From: Acinetobacter haemolyticus
GTDB taxonomy: Bacteria; Pseudomonadota; Gammaproteobacteria; Pseudomonadales; Moraxellaceae
Assembly (NCBI RefSeq): GCF_900406815.1
Contig: NZ_OVCN01000002.1
Coordinates: forward strand, 1-64,000
DNA length: 64,000 nt
Reading direction: 5' to 3'
Of the stretch, positions 39,187-50,012 are shown piece after piece (position 1 is the stretch's first letter; each line of letters opens with the position of its first letter). A program made the translations under genes and the position numbers. The notes beneath the pieces were generated by a model. The model had not been told where the DNA came from. It worked only from the letters and a program-made list of their open reading frames with translations, and searched no databases.

Positions 39187-39235
39187 AGCGTTGCTTTTCT
39201 TAACTCGCCACTTGCGGCATAGCCGCTCGTCTTGC
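39187..39235 (+). repeat. REP-like 49-base repeat, copy 2
   Basis: This unit matches copy 1 at 45 of 49 positions. The hairpin here is GCGGC-ATA-GCCGC: the change of an A-T pair to a G-C pair on both arms keeps the stem intact. It runs straight into the 42-base repeat at 39231. Confidence 0.7.
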
Positions 39236-39272
39236 ACTCGGACAAAGCGTTGCTTTGTTTATCCTCGCTCAG
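39231..39272 (-). repeat. REP-like 42-base repeat, inverted relative to the copy at 37570
   Basis: This is an inverted match (38 of 42) to the repeat next to tRNA-Val, with the hairpin ACAAAGC-GTT-GCTTTGT. It covers the last codons and stop codon of the ybaN-like gene, so the gene end is formed by repeat sequence. Confidence 0.65.
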
Positions 39273-39624
39273 GCTCTGGACGGAACCACAGCCAAACAGC
39301 AACAATAAACATGGTTGTATTGGTAAAGACCTTTACCAAAAAAGGTGCATTGGTAAATAACATCAAAATGCCGCTAATTAACATCATAATGCTGGCAAGC
39401 CACTTTGCTCTCCGTGGCACAGTTCCATTTTCTCGCCAGTTACGCAAGGTAGGACCATATTTGGGATGATTGAGTAACCACGCATCCATTTGTGGCCAAC
39501 CTTTAGATGCCGCCCAAGCAGCGATAATGAGAAAAACAGTGGTTGGCATGCCTGGCAAAATAGCCCCTATGATCCCTAATGTCACAAAAAGGATAACTAA
39601 ACTGCGCCAGAATAGGATCTTCAT
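39259..39624 (-). CDS. ybaN: YbaN/DUF454-family small membrane protein
   Basis: The 121-residue protein has three to four membrane helices and the family pattern GIIGAILPGMPTTVFLIIAAWAASKG near residues 17-42, then HPKYGPTLRNWRENGTVPRRAKW near 53-75. DUF454 proteins are inner-membrane proteins of unknown function, common in proteobacteria. The C-terminal residues ERG and the stop codon lie inside a REP-like repeat, so the tail may vary between strains. Confidence 0.88.
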   Translation of the reverse strand: MKILFWRSLVILFVTLGIIGAILPGMPTTVFLIIAAWAASKGWPQMDAWLLNHPKYGPTLRNWRENGTVPRRAKWLASIMMLISGILMLFTNAPFLVKVFTNTTMFIVAVWLWFRPEPERG

Positions 39625-39724
39625 TTACCAATTCACCAACATGTCAAAACAACCGTGCTAGTATAAAGTGTTTTTGTTCTTGTTTCTTAAACTTAGTCCA
39701 TTATTTCCATGATCGAGTTCCTTC

Positions 39725-40588
39725 ATGTTTAGCGTCGCTGACCGTCCTTGCTTTTTTGAACCATGGTTAAAATTTAAGAACCCAATTGTACGTCAACTGG
39801 CCTTCGCTATCGCTAGTCCAAATATTTTATCAGCCGTCCCTAGCGAGCTAATGATAAAAAACAAGTTTGACTTACACGATAACGCGACTTGGCAAATACT
39901 GTATCAAAACTACGAAAAACGTTTATATCAACTCGAGCAACAACCTCAACCTTTACACGACTTTTTAGCTCGACTTAAAAGTACTCGCTTAGGTTTACGT
40001 TTTGAGAACTTACTTTGGTTTTGGTTACTCGATGACGAATACCACCCTTATAAACTGTTAGGGCATAGTATCCAAAAAATTGCTGGTGCAATCACTTTAG
40101 GCGAAATTGATTTTCTTGTGCTTAATCAACTGACACAAGAAGTTGAGCATTGGGAGGTTGCTTTAAAATATTATCTTGGCGAGGGTCATTTAAATCTAGC
40201 GCACTGGTATGGACTCAATCGAGAAGATACATTACATCGTAAACTAAAGCATTTTACTGATCGCCAATTTCAATTTTCAGAAGCAAATGGCTATAACATC
40301 CAACGAAAATTTGCGGTCATGAAAGGCCAACTTTATCTTCCCCATCAACAGAAAAACAATCAATGCTTACCGATGTGGATAAATACATCTCGTCAATTAG
40401 GAACATGGGGAACGAGTATCCCTCAGCAAACATACTATCGACTTCAACGCCATGAATGGCTTTGCCCGAATCAAATAGCCACTTCATCCAATGCAATATG
40501 GTGGACCGACGGTTTATATCATACAACTGAATCTGATCCGGCATTTTATATGTTCCGCCAACCTGCATTATTATTTAATCAAACTTAA
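39725..40588 (+). CDS. DUF1853-family protein
   Basis: The product has 287 residues and no membrane segment. It shows the family pattern STRLGLRFENLLWFWLL near residues 88-104, TLGEIDFLVLN near 125-136 and VEHWEVALKYYLGEGH near 142-157, resembling a PD-(D/E)XK nuclease-like core (E..D..E.K). The DUF1853 call comes from these motifs; the function is unknown, and nuclease activity is only a guess. It diverges from ybaN with a short shared promoter region. Confidence 0.75.
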   Translation: MFSVADRPCFFEPWLKFKNPIVRQLAFAIASPNILSAVPSELMIKNKFDLHDNATWQILYQNYEKRLYQLEQQPQPLHDFLARLKSTRLGLRFENLLWFWLLDDEYHPYKLLGHSIQKIAGAITLGEIDFLVLNQLTQEVEHWEVALKYYLGEGHLNLAHWYGLNREDTLHRKLKHFTDRQFQFSEANGYNIQRKFAVMKGQLYLPHQQKNNQCLPMWINTSRQLGTWGTSIPQQTYYRLQRHEWLCPNQIATSSNAIWWTDGLYHTTESDPAFYMFRQPALLFNQT

Positions 40589-40700
40589 CTTACCCAAGTA
40601 ACATTTCATAACACATCTATAATCAAACCATTATGTTCATTTTCTTCTAATTTTCTTAGCCTCTTAAATACATCAAAATTAAATTGAAACGGAGAATATG

Positions 40701-40841
40701 ATGAAAAAAGTTTTATTTGCATCAATCATGACTGCTTTTGTTTTAACAGGCTGTAATACATTTAAAGGTTTTGGCCAAGATGTGTCAAAAGCTGGTGATA
40801 AGGTTACTCAAACGGCTGAAAAGACACAAAATAAAATGTAA
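40701..40841 (+). CDS. Entericidin-like mini-lipoprotein, 46 residues
   Basis: This small gene encodes a short lipoprotein with a type II signal ending in the lipobox LTGC (Cys18), followed by NTFKGFGQDVSKAGDKVTQ and a Lys-rich tail, the plan of the EcnA/EcnB entericidin family. GGAG lies six bases before the ATG at 40701 (an ATG directly before it is also in frame). Entericidins are small membrane lipoproteins linked to toxin/antidote-like control of lysis in enteric bacteria; here only a single gene is seen. A terminator follows. Confidence 0.82.
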   Translation: MKKVLFASIMTAFVLTGCNTFKGFGQDVSKAGDKVTQTAEKTQNKM

Positions 40842-40865
40842 TTTTACCGAACAATCCCCCACAAG

Positions 40866-42100
<1,235 letters not shown>

Positions 42101-42114
42101 GATAATGATTTAAA

Positions 42115-42153
42115 AATAAAAGGAACTCTAAAATGAGTTCCTTTTTATTTTTT
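42115..42153. terminator. Terminator of dapE, convergent with the Pil-Chp operon
   Basis: AAAAGGAACTC and GAGTTCCTTTT form the stem, followed by a long T tract. The convergent chpC-like gene ends at 42153, so it may serve both. Confidence 0.85.
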
Positions 42154-42608
42154 TATAACCCCAATTGGGCTTCTATATTTTGCAAATTCGGGACAAAGAA
42201 TCTTTTCTCACCCATTTTTACGTATTTAAAAACGTTTTGATCCTCAATTTCACCTTCCTCATCAACGATCTCCGAAATACGTAAACGGATCGACTCGGGC
42301 ATTTCACTACAAATAAGTGCAAAACGCTGTGAAACATCTTCTCCTTCCACAACCAACGCAACCCCTTGTTTCTGCAAAGGATCATGTAAAGCAAATACAG
42401 GTAGTTTTAAATCATGCCACTCGATATGTTCTACATTGGTAGGCGTATCCATTGCTGATAAAACAATATTCTGCGGTAGAAGCATCGGAACTTTTTGATG
42501 ACACTCAATAATATAGGCATCAATAAATCCAGTCGAGACTGTAATAAGATGCTGTAACTCTTGTTGATCAATCTGTCCTAATGCGGTGTTAGCGCTTTTC
42601 TTTACCAT
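42153..42608 (-). CDS. CheW-like protein, possible ChpC counterpart
   Basis: The product has 151 residues, the usual CheW size. Although weakly conserved, ITVSTGFIDAYIIECHQKVPMLLPQNIVLSAM (residues 23-55, in part) and WHDLKLPVFALHDPL near 67 resemble a CheW-like domain: ligand-binding loops followed by a hydrophobic core. It is the last gene of the Pil-Chp operon, starting 16 bases after chpA, the place where Pseudomonas has chpC. It would couple ChpA to a receptor. The assignment relies partly on position. Confidence 0.6.
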   Translation of the reverse strand: MVKKSANTALGQIDQQELQHLITVSTGFIDAYIIECHQKVPMLLPQNIVLSAMDTPTNVEHIEWHDLKLPVFALHDPLQKQGVALVVEGEDVSQRFALICSEMPESIRLRISEIVDEEGEIEDQNVFKYVKMGEKRFFVPNLQNIEAQLGL

Positions 42609-42623
42609 TCTTATTCACCTTAA

Positions 42624-45600
42624 TCAGCGCACTGCAAGTAAGCTTTCAATATTTTCTAAGAGCGTTTCCTCTTGGAATGGTTTACCCATATATTGGCTAA
42701 CGCCTAAGGATAATGCACGTTCACGATGCTTCTCCCCTGTACGCGACGTAATCATAATGATTGGTAAATCACGATGGATTTCATGATGGCGTACTAGATT
42801 GGTCACTTCGAAACCATCCATTCGTGGCATTTCGATATCCAGTAGCATTAGATCAGGCTTCACTGTTTCAAGCTGCTCCATTGCATCAACACCATCCTTG
42901 GCAGTCACCACATCATAACCTTGTCGTTCTAACAAGCGTGAAGTCACTTTACGTACTGTCACTGAGTCATCGACAATCATGATGAGACGACGCTCATCGT
43001 AACGCTGTTTAGTATAGCTTTCATCTGCTTGCTTACTTCGGGCAGTTGACTGTGCTTGTCGTGCCAAGTTTCGACCATCTAAAATCAAACACACCTGACC
43101 GTCACCTAAGATTGTTGCCCCCGCGATGACGCCAATGCTTGAGAATTGTTGCCCAACAGGTTTAACAACAATTTGCCCACGAGAACCAATCAATTGATCA
43201 ACCAATAATGCAGTCATCTGACCTTGGGCACCTTTGATCAGCAACACAGGTAAAGAATGCACAATACCGCTCAAACGAGGAATAGGCTGTCCAGCGACAA
43301 ACTCTGATAAATAGCGTAAACGATAATCTTCTTGGTCAATTTTGAAATAATCATCTTGGCTTTCAAAGTACTGTTCTAAAGCCATTGGTGAGATACGAAC
43401 AATACGGTCAATCTGTGCCAATGGGAATGCAAACTGTTGATCGCCTGCTTTTACCATCAAGGCATCGCTTACTGCGACGGTAGTCGGTACGCGAATTGTA
43501 AATGTAGTCCCTTTACCTAAAGTGGAACTCACACTCACGTGACCACCTAGAGCTTTAATATCACTTTGCACCACATCTAGACCGACACCACGTCCTGAAA
43601 TCTGTGTGACTTGTGCCGCAGTACTAAAACCTGGATGGAAGATAAACTGAAGGATTTCTTCTTGATCAAGTTTCTGATCTTTGGTCATCAATCCAGTTTG
43701 AATCGCTTTTTCTTTAATACGATTGACATCGATACCTTTACCATCATCACTAAAAGTAACAACGACATCTGTACCTTGACGACCAATATTTAAAACAATA
43801 TGTCCAGTTTCTGGCTTTTTCGCTTGTAAACGTTGTTCACGATCTTCAATACCATGGTCAATCGCATTACGTAACATATGTTCAAATGGTGCAACTAAAC
43901 GCTCCAAAATACTACGGTCTAACTCACCTTCAGTATTATTCACCACCAGCTCAGTGGGACGATTAAGCGTCGAAGCTGTTTGACGGACGATACGCTGTAA
44001 ACGAGGTAACAAACGCGAGAATGGTACCAATCGTGTACGCATTAGACTTTCTTGGATTTCCGCCTGAATACGAGATTGTTGCAGTAATAAACCTTCTGTA
44101 TCACGAATCTTCTCTGAAAGTGTCGTCTTAAAGTCGACCAAATCCGATGCGGATTCTGCAAGAGATTTTGACAACTGATTTAAAGAAGAATATTGATCCA
44201 TTTCGAGCGGGTCAAAGTCTGCGTAACGGGCATCTTCACCGCCATGTCGCGCGATAATTTGGCTTTCTAACTCGCCTTCCATCCGGCGCAACTGGTCCGC
44301 CAAACGTTTGATCGCTAGTTCCATTTCAGTCAACGTACCACCGAGTTGACCTAAGTCCATTTCAATACGTGAACGGTTGATCGCATTCTCACCTGATAAA
44401 TCAATCATCTTCTCAATGACTTCAGCTGAAACACGAATCATTTCATTGTTCTGTTCAATACGTTCAGTACTTTCCCACTCGCCGAACATTGATGGTGGTT
44501 CCGAACCATCACCTTGCACAAACTCCATTGTATATTCTGGAGTGAAAATATCCCTTGCAGAAAGCTTTTGAGGAAGTTGTGCAGCTACATCAACAAATTC
44601 CATATTTTCAAGGCTTTGTTTTAAACCATCGAAATTGGCATATTGACGTTTAAAGATGGCATCATTGAGCCATGCTAATGCAGTATTCAATAAATTATCG
44701 TAAACATTTGAGCTAAAATGATGTAGACCAAACTGCTCGAATGCATTTTCTAAGTGGTATGCAATAATTGCGATTGCATCCATTTCAGCCATACGTGCAC
44801 CGCCTTTAAGACTATGTGCATTACGCTGAAGTTGTAATAATAAACTTCGATTACCGCGTTGTTCAAACCATTGTTTTAATAAATGTTGAGCTTGTTCGAG
44901 CAATTCTTCGGCTTCTTCGAGGAAAGTTTGTTCTACTAAAGAACGAACATCTTCTTCGTCTGTTGTCTCCTCAGCAGTTTCCTGCATCTGGCTCGATACA
45001 ACCTCATCACGCTCTGTGTCTGAATCTATTTCAGCTATTTGAAGCGATGGCTCTACCGCAGCAAAACTAAACTCTGTTTCATTGGTTATAGCCTGTTGTT
45101 CAACATTTTCAAATGATGAACCTGCAAACTCCAAATCAACAGTTTCAAGTGCTGTTGAGGTTTCATCTATCTCAGTTTCAGGCTCATAAAGCTCGCCTTC
45201 TACCGTTTGGTCTGCATGTTGTAGCAATTGAATAACATGCGTTGAAGGATAGTCAGTTTGTTGATCACGGATGGTTTGAATACGGTCTGCAATATCATCT
45301 TGAACCAGACGAATAATTGCAATCAACTGAGCTGTTACTTGGATTTGCTGATTAATCAGTTTTTCATAAATCGTTTCTAATTCATGCGCAATCAGACCAA
45401 TGTGACGCGCTTGAATCATATTTGAACCACCTTTTAAGGTGTGCAAATAACGCATTAAATTCTTTAACGCATTTACATTCTGATGATCAGCCGTCCAAGT
45501 ACTTAGATCAGCATCAATACCCACCATCAGCTCATCTGCTTCCTCAAGGAAGATATCTAAGAGATCAGGATCGAAGTCTCGATTAGATTGCTCTGATTGT

Positions 45601-47726
45601 AATTGTTGTTTGTCCAAAACCAATTGAGCGGCGAAACTGGTAACATCAATCGAGGATTCAGAAACCGCTGCATGAGCCGGCATTTCTATTTCGATAGGAG
45701 TATCAAAATGGGAAACTTTGTCGGTATCTTGCGATACAGTAGAGTTATCAGACTGTATTCCCACTGTTGCAGGAGTTTGCATCAAATTAGTCAATACTAC
45801 CAAGACATGCGTTGATGGATAATCGACTTGCTGATCACGGATCGTTTGAATACGATCTGCGATATCATCCTGTACTGAGCGAATCACAGCAATAAGTGAT
45901 GAGGTCGGTTGAATCTGTTGATTAATCAATTTTTCATAAATTGTTTCTAACTCATGCGCAATCAAACCAATGTGACGCGCTTGAATCATATTTGAGCCAC
46001 CTTTTAAGGTATGTAAATACCGCATCAAGTTTTTAAGTGCGTTCACATTTTGTGGATCAGCAACCCAAGTACTGAGATCGGTATCAATACCGACTAAAAG
46101 CTCATCAGCTTCTTCAAGGAAAATATCTAATAGATCAGGGTCAAAATCACGATTCGATTCACTTGTCAGCAACTGTTGTTTGTCTAAAGCAAACTGAGCG
46201 GCTAAATCGCTCGTTTCTACGACTGAATCCCGTACAACTTCTGGTTCATTTAACGGAACCACTTGATCATTATCTATCTCAATCTTATCTGTTTCTAATA
46301 ATTCGATATTCTGTTGAGTAAATGTACTCAACTCATTGAGCATTCGTTCATGTTCTTTGGTTAGGGTAACTCGCTGCCCTGCGGCCAATGTATCAAATAA
46401 TTGAATAAATTGTTGATGGACTTGATCATATAACTTAAATCCATACTCAAGATTCAGTAAGCTTGGCTTAAAGATTAAGTCCTGATAACTCGACCTTAAT
46501 AGACTGGTGTATTGATAGATTCCAATCGTTGCATGATGGTGTGTATGTTGCAATAAAATCTCAGCTTGCTGGCTGAGTTGCTGAATATATTGCGGAAATT
46601 CAGTTCTTACACGTTGCTCAAAATCAGATTCCACATCTAGTAAATCTTGAATATTAAGCTCCAGTAGCTGTGAAACCAGCCCTTGTGGTCTTAAATTTTC
46701 ACCTTGAGCGTCTTCTAGTTGGAAATCATAACTGTCCCAAGCGGTATTGAACGTCGCATGAATTTCGTCTGTTCTTTGTTGTGTTTCTACCTGTCTTAAA
46801 CTGTATAAATAATCACGCACAAATTGAGCATAGTGAGTCAGCAAAGCAGTTTCATTCGAATTAGAATCTAACTCATCATGCAATAGCGTTTTAAATAAAT
46901 TTTCAACTTTTGAGCTAGCATCAAAAATTTGATCAATATGCGCCATTGCCGAACTACCACGAAGCGTATGCAAGGCTCTGATTAAATAATTGTAATGCTC
47001 ACTGGTCGGATGATCATTTTGTAAGAATTGATCAATTGTTGCCAAGTGCTCCTCAGCTTCCTCCAAGAAGATCGCCAATGTTTCTTTGGCAAGGAGTTCA
47101 TCTTCGGCTAACACTTCATCTGCACTTTCTAGTTCAGATTGTGTTTCTGCTTCATCTCGTTCGTTTTGATTCGCAGGATCAACAAATGTCGTTTCTTCAA
47201 CTAATTCTAATCCCGTACTTAAATCTTCACTTACCAAATAATCAGCAAGCATTAATAAGTCAGAAAGCGCTGGTTCTACACTCTGCTGTTGTTGTAATTG
47301 TTGGCCTAATAGCACCAATGGTCGTAAATCGATCAGATGTGCTCGAACCGCTTTAAAATCGTGAATTAACTTAAAGCGATAAATATTAAAAATCGCTTGT
47401 ACATAACGTTGAATTTCTGTCGTAAGCGGAATTGTTCCGGCTAAGACTCGATTTAACGTATCTTCCACCGTCCAACCTAACTCTCCTGAAGATTTCGCAC
47501 CAACCATGCGACCAGAACCTTTTAGCGTATGGAAATGACGACGAATATCAGTCAACACATTCTGTAGATTCGGCTGTTCAATCCATTGAACTAATAATGG
47601 GTCTAACTCGACAAAGATTTCATCTAATTCTTCAATAAAAATTTCAAGAATTTCTGCATCTTGTTCAAGATAACTATCTTCAGGAAGCGTCATCGTTTCA
47701 ACTAACGTTTTTAATATTTCTTTCAT
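42624..47726 (-). CDS. chpA: ChpA: multi-Hpt hybrid CheA-type histidine kinase of the Pil-Chp system
   Basis: This 1700-residue kinase is the core of the type IV pilus chemosensory system. Five Hpt domains carry phospho-acceptor histidines: HTLKGSG near residue 65, HTLRGSS near 252, HTLKGGS near 572 and again near 762, and HSLKGGA near 972. Next come the CheA dimerisation helices (MIDLSGENAINRSR), the HATPase (NAIDHGIE, DDGKGID, GRGVGLDVV), a CheW domain and a receiver (IVDDSVTVRK, LLDIEMPRMDG, KPF). The third and fourth Hpt units are nearly identical over about 135 residues, an internal duplication. The start at 47726 follows AAGAAG. Confidence 0.96.
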   Translation of the reverse strand: MKEILKTLVETMTLPEDSYLEQDAEILEIFIEELDEIFVELDPLLVQWIEQPNLQNVLTDIRRHFHTLKGSGRMVGAKSSGELGWTVEDTLNRVLAGTIPLTTEIQRYVQAIFNIYRFKLIHDFKAVRAHLIDLRPLVLLGQQLQQQQSVEPALSDLLMLADYLVSEDLSTGLELVEETTFVDPANQNERDEAETQSELESADEVLAEDELLAKETLAIFLEEAEEHLATIDQFLQNDHPTSEHYNYLIRALHTLRGSSAMAHIDQIFDASSKVENLFKTLLHDELDSNSNETALLTHYAQFVRDYLYSLRQVETQQRTDEIHATFNTAWDSYDFQLEDAQGENLRPQGLVSQLLELNIQDLLDVESDFEQRVRTEFPQYIQQLSQQAEILLQHTHHHATIGIYQYTSLLRSSYQDLIFKPSLLNLEYGFKLYDQVHQQFIQLFDTLAAGQRVTLTKEHERMLNELSTFTQQNIELLETDKIEIDNDQVVPLNEPEVVRDSVVETSDLAAQFALDKQQLLTSESNRDFDPDLLDIFLEEADELLVGIDTDLSTWVADPQNVNALKNLMRYLHTLKGGSNMIQARHIGLIAHELETIYEKLINQQIQPTSSLIAVIRSVQDDIADRIQTIRDQQVDYPSTHVLVVLTNLMQTPATVGIQSDNSTVSQDTDKVSHFDTPIEIEMPAHAAVSESSIDVTSFAAQLVLDKQQLQSEQSNRDFDPDLLDIFLEEADELMVGIDADLSTWTADHQNVNALKNLMRYLHTLKGGSNMIQARHIGLIAHELETIYEKLINQQIQVTAQLIAIIRLVQDDIADRIQTIRDQQTDYPSTHVIQLLQHADQTVEGELYEPETEIDETSTALETVDLEFAGSSFENVEQQAITNETEFSFAAVEPSLQIAEIDSDTERDEVVSSQMQETAEETTDEEDVRSLVEQTFLEEAEELLEQAQHLLKQWFEQRGNRSLLLQLQRNAHSLKGGARMAEMDAIAIIAYHLENAFEQFGLHHFSSNVYDNLLNTALAWLNDAIFKRQYANFDGLKQSLENMEFVDVAAQLPQKLSARDIFTPEYTMEFVQGDGSEPPSMFGEWESTERIEQNNEMIRVSAEVIEKMIDLSGENAINRSRIEMDLGQLGGTLTEMELAIKRLADQLRRMEGELESQIIARHGGEDARYADFDPLEMDQYSSLNQLSKSLAESASDLVDFKTTLSEKIRDTEGLLLQQSRIQAEIQESLMRTRLVPFSRLLPRLQRIVRQTASTLNRPTELVVNNTEGELDRSILERLVAPFEHMLRNAIDHGIEDREQRLQAKKPETGHIVLNIGRQGTDVVVTFSDDGKGIDVNRIKEKAIQTGLMTKDQKLDQEEILQFIFHPGFSTAAQVTQISGRGVGLDVVQSDIKALGGHVSVSSTLGKGTTFTIRVPTTVAVSDALMVKAGDQQFAFPLAQIDRIVRISPMALEQYFESQDDYFKIDQEDYRLRYLSEFVAGQPIPRLSGIVHSLPVLLIKGAQGQMTALLVDQLIGSRGQIVVKPVGQQFSSIGVIAGATILGDGQVCLILDGRNLARQAQSTARSKQADESYTKQRYDERRLIMIVDDSVTVRKVTSRLLERQGYDVVTAKDGVDAMEQLETVKPDLMLLDIEMPRMDGFEVTNLVRHHEIHRDLPIIMITSRTGEKHRERALSLGVSQYMGKPFQEETLLENIESLLAVR
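45210..46206 (-). repeat. Tandem internal duplication in chpA (two Hpt-domain units)
   Basis: Unit A (about 45800-46206) and unit B (about 45222-45640) encode almost the same peptide, from LDKQQL..SNRDFDPDLLDIF through LHTLKGGSNMIQ to ADRIQTIRDQQ and DYPSTHV. At DNA level they are clearly diverged, so the duplication is not recent, yet the histidine-bearing part is nearly unchanged. Confidence 0.85.
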
Positions 47727-47883
47727 AGCGGCTTCTTTCGTTTTTATCCACCAATTGTGGGTAAAAAATACGAGTAACAATCACACAAGATGTCGTTCCA
47801 TTTCGCCATCACCTTGTAGAGATATCCTACATCTCTAAAAATGGAAAGACAGACACCCCCATCTGCCTTTCCAATCCTGCTGC

Positions 47884-49965
47884 TTATTCAGGTAACTTAA
47901 AGTCAGTTACTGATTCACGTAATGATTCAGCCATATTCGCCAACTCTGAAACCGAACGTGCTGTATCAAACGTCGCTGTTGTTGTTTGCGACGTAATTTC
48001 CTGTACAACGTTCATCGTAGTCGCAATATGACTTGCTGATGCAGACTGAAGTTTTGCTGCATCCGAAATGCTTGCAATCAGTTTTGCCAAGTCGCCAGAT
48101 ACGGTCTGAATTTCATCGAGGGCAATACCAGCATCTTTTGCTAAGTTAGCACCACGTACAACTTCAGATGTTGTTTGTTCCATTGAAATAACGGCTTCAT
48201 TGGTATCTGTTTGAATGGTTTTTACTAAGCTTTCAATCTGCTTGGTTGCTGATGCAGAACGTTCCGCAAGACGTTGAACCTCATCCGCTACGACAGCGAA
48301 ACCACGTCCAGCTTCACCCGCCATCGATGCTTGAATGGCAGCATTCAATGCCAAGATGTTGGTTTGGTCCGCAATATCGTTAATCAACGAGACGATGTTA
48401 CCAATCTCTTGAGATGACTCACCTAGACGCTTAATACGTTTAGATGTTTCTTGAATTTGTTCACGAATGTGATCCATACCTTCAATCGAACGGTTTACTA
48501 CTTGCGCACCATTGGTTGCAATTTGTACCGAACGTTTTGCTACTTCTGCTGATTCAGATGCATTCGCAGATACTTGGTCAATTGACAATGCCATTTCATT
48601 CATTGCAGCTGAAGCACCAGCAATCTCTTGAGCCTGATGCTCAGAAGCTTCTGCCAATTGATTGGTAATGCTTTGCGTATCTTGAGTATAACGTGCAACT
48701 TCTTGTGATGTATCGGTGATTCGAGAAACAAGATCGCGTAATTGATCAATCGCAAAGTTAATCGAGTCAGCGATTGCACCAGTGAAGTCTTCCGATACGG
48801 TCGCGTATGAACGTAAATCACCATCAGCTAAGTCAGCAATCTCATCAAGTAAACGTAAAATCGCGTTTTGGTTACGATCATATTCATCTTGTAAACGTGT
48901 CACACGCTCTTTATCTGTATTGCTACGCAGTGCAAGTAACTGAAGTGCTGAGAAAACCAAGACACCTAAAGCTAAAATTAATGCAATACCCGCTAATACA
49001 TTCCCCCAACCGCCTTCTGCCTTATCTGACAAAGCATTTAACGAAGTCAACAAGGCATCAGATTGAGTAAAAATTTCAGAAGATGCTTGACGTACATGGA
49101 CAATCTGGTTGGCATTTTTTAGAACCGTTTCAGCCGCCAATTTTAAAACAGCGTCATAATCGGATTTAATACTATCAACCGATTCACGTAACTCTGGTGA
49201 ACGAATACGATCAACACCCAGCTCAGAACTACCATTCAATTGAGCATTCAGGTAAATACCAAAGGTTTCAATATCTGCGCCAAAGTCATTTGCTGAAGCG
49301 TTTGAGTTATCCGTTCCAACCAAAACCGAGTTGATAGAACGTAAAATACGCTCCGCAATGAACACTTGGTTTTTGGTGATGATTACCTGACTACTTGGCA
49401 TGTTCTCACGAACCATCTGGTCAACCATCAAGTTATATTCAGCCTGAATCTCAGGAATCGTTTCACTAATCGAAATGTTAGTGTCATACAGCTGATTAAT
49501 GATTGCTTGTTGAGACGCAATTAAATCAATGTTCTTCGATACATTGGTCCATAACTCATTGACCTTTTTATATTCATCAGAACCTTTACCATATACATCT
49601 TCCACCACTTCCAGATTTTCTGCAAAGCGCTTTTCAGAAGCAACTAGGTTATTCATCGTCTCAGAGGTACCTGAAGCCGTTGCTTCAGTCGCTTGACGTG
49701 AAATCATCTGCGAAAGCAAACGTAATTCACCTAAGCTACGCGTTAATTGGTTAGAACGCGGCAAACTCACGAACAAATAAATTAAGAGGATAACTGCAAG
49801 GACCAAAGCAATTAAGGCACGATAGATAATCGGCTTAGACTTTTCAGTTTCACCGAATAAACGAGAAAATTGATCAAGCTGTGTACGAATTTTTCCTAAA
49901 AAAACCCCACCCTTCTTCGATCCTGCACCGTCACTACCATTCTTCTTTTTAAGTTTAAAGCCCAT
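47884..49965 (-). CDS. pilJ: PilJ: type IV pilus methyl-accepting chemotaxis protein
   Basis: This 693-residue inner-membrane receptor senses pilus or surface contact. A cytoplasmic N-terminus is followed by helix 1 (near 48-68), a periplasmic region with two PilJ-type helical bundles (near 75-310), helix 2 (near 325-345), a HAMP-like segment and the signalling hairpin tip [35 protein letters not shown] near residues 525-560 (quoted in part). The tip matches the receptor class that works with CheA-type kinases. It is followed by chpA in the operon. Confidence 0.95.
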   Translation of the reverse strand: MGFKLKKKNGSDGAGSKKGGVFLGKIRTQLDQFSRLFGETEKSKPIIYRALIALVLAVILLIYLFVSLPRSNQLTRSLGELRLLSQMISRQATEATASGTSETMNNLVASEKRFAENLEVVEDVYGKGSDEYKKVNELWTNVSKNIDLIASQQAIINQLYDTNISISETIPEIQAEYNLMVDQMVRENMPSSQVIITKNQVFIAERILRSINSVLVGTDNSNASANDFGADIETFGIYLNAQLNGSSELGVDRIRSPELRESVDSIKSDYDAVLKLAAETVLKNANQIVHVRQASSEIFTQSDALLTSLNALSDKAEGGWGNVLAGIALILALGVLVFSALQLLALRSNTDKERVTRLQDEYDRNQNAILRLLDEIADLADGDLRSYATVSEDFTGAIADSINFAIDQLRDLVSRITDTSQEVARYTQDTQSITNQLAEASEHQAQEIAGASAAMNEMALSIDQVSANASESAEVAKRSVQIATNGAQVVNRSIEGMDHIREQIQETSKRIKRLGESSQEIGNIVSLINDIADQTNILALNAAIQASMAGEAGRGFAVVADEVQRLAERSASATKQIESLVKTIQTDTNEAVISMEQTTSEVVRGANLAKDAGIALDEIQTVSGDLAKLIASISDAAKLQSASASHIATTMNVVQEITSQTTTATFDTARSVSELANMAESLRESVTDFKLPE

Positions 49966-50012
49966 TCCAGCTTCTCCCCTGAATACGCGTTTATCTTCCG
50001 CCGCGTATTAAA

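Noticed and set aside
39069..39305. Open frame with a repeated peptide (SGELRKATL twice) that looks like a repeat protein
   Set aside because: The peptide repeat is just the translation of the REP-like DNA repeats; it has no ribosome site and overlaps ybaN.
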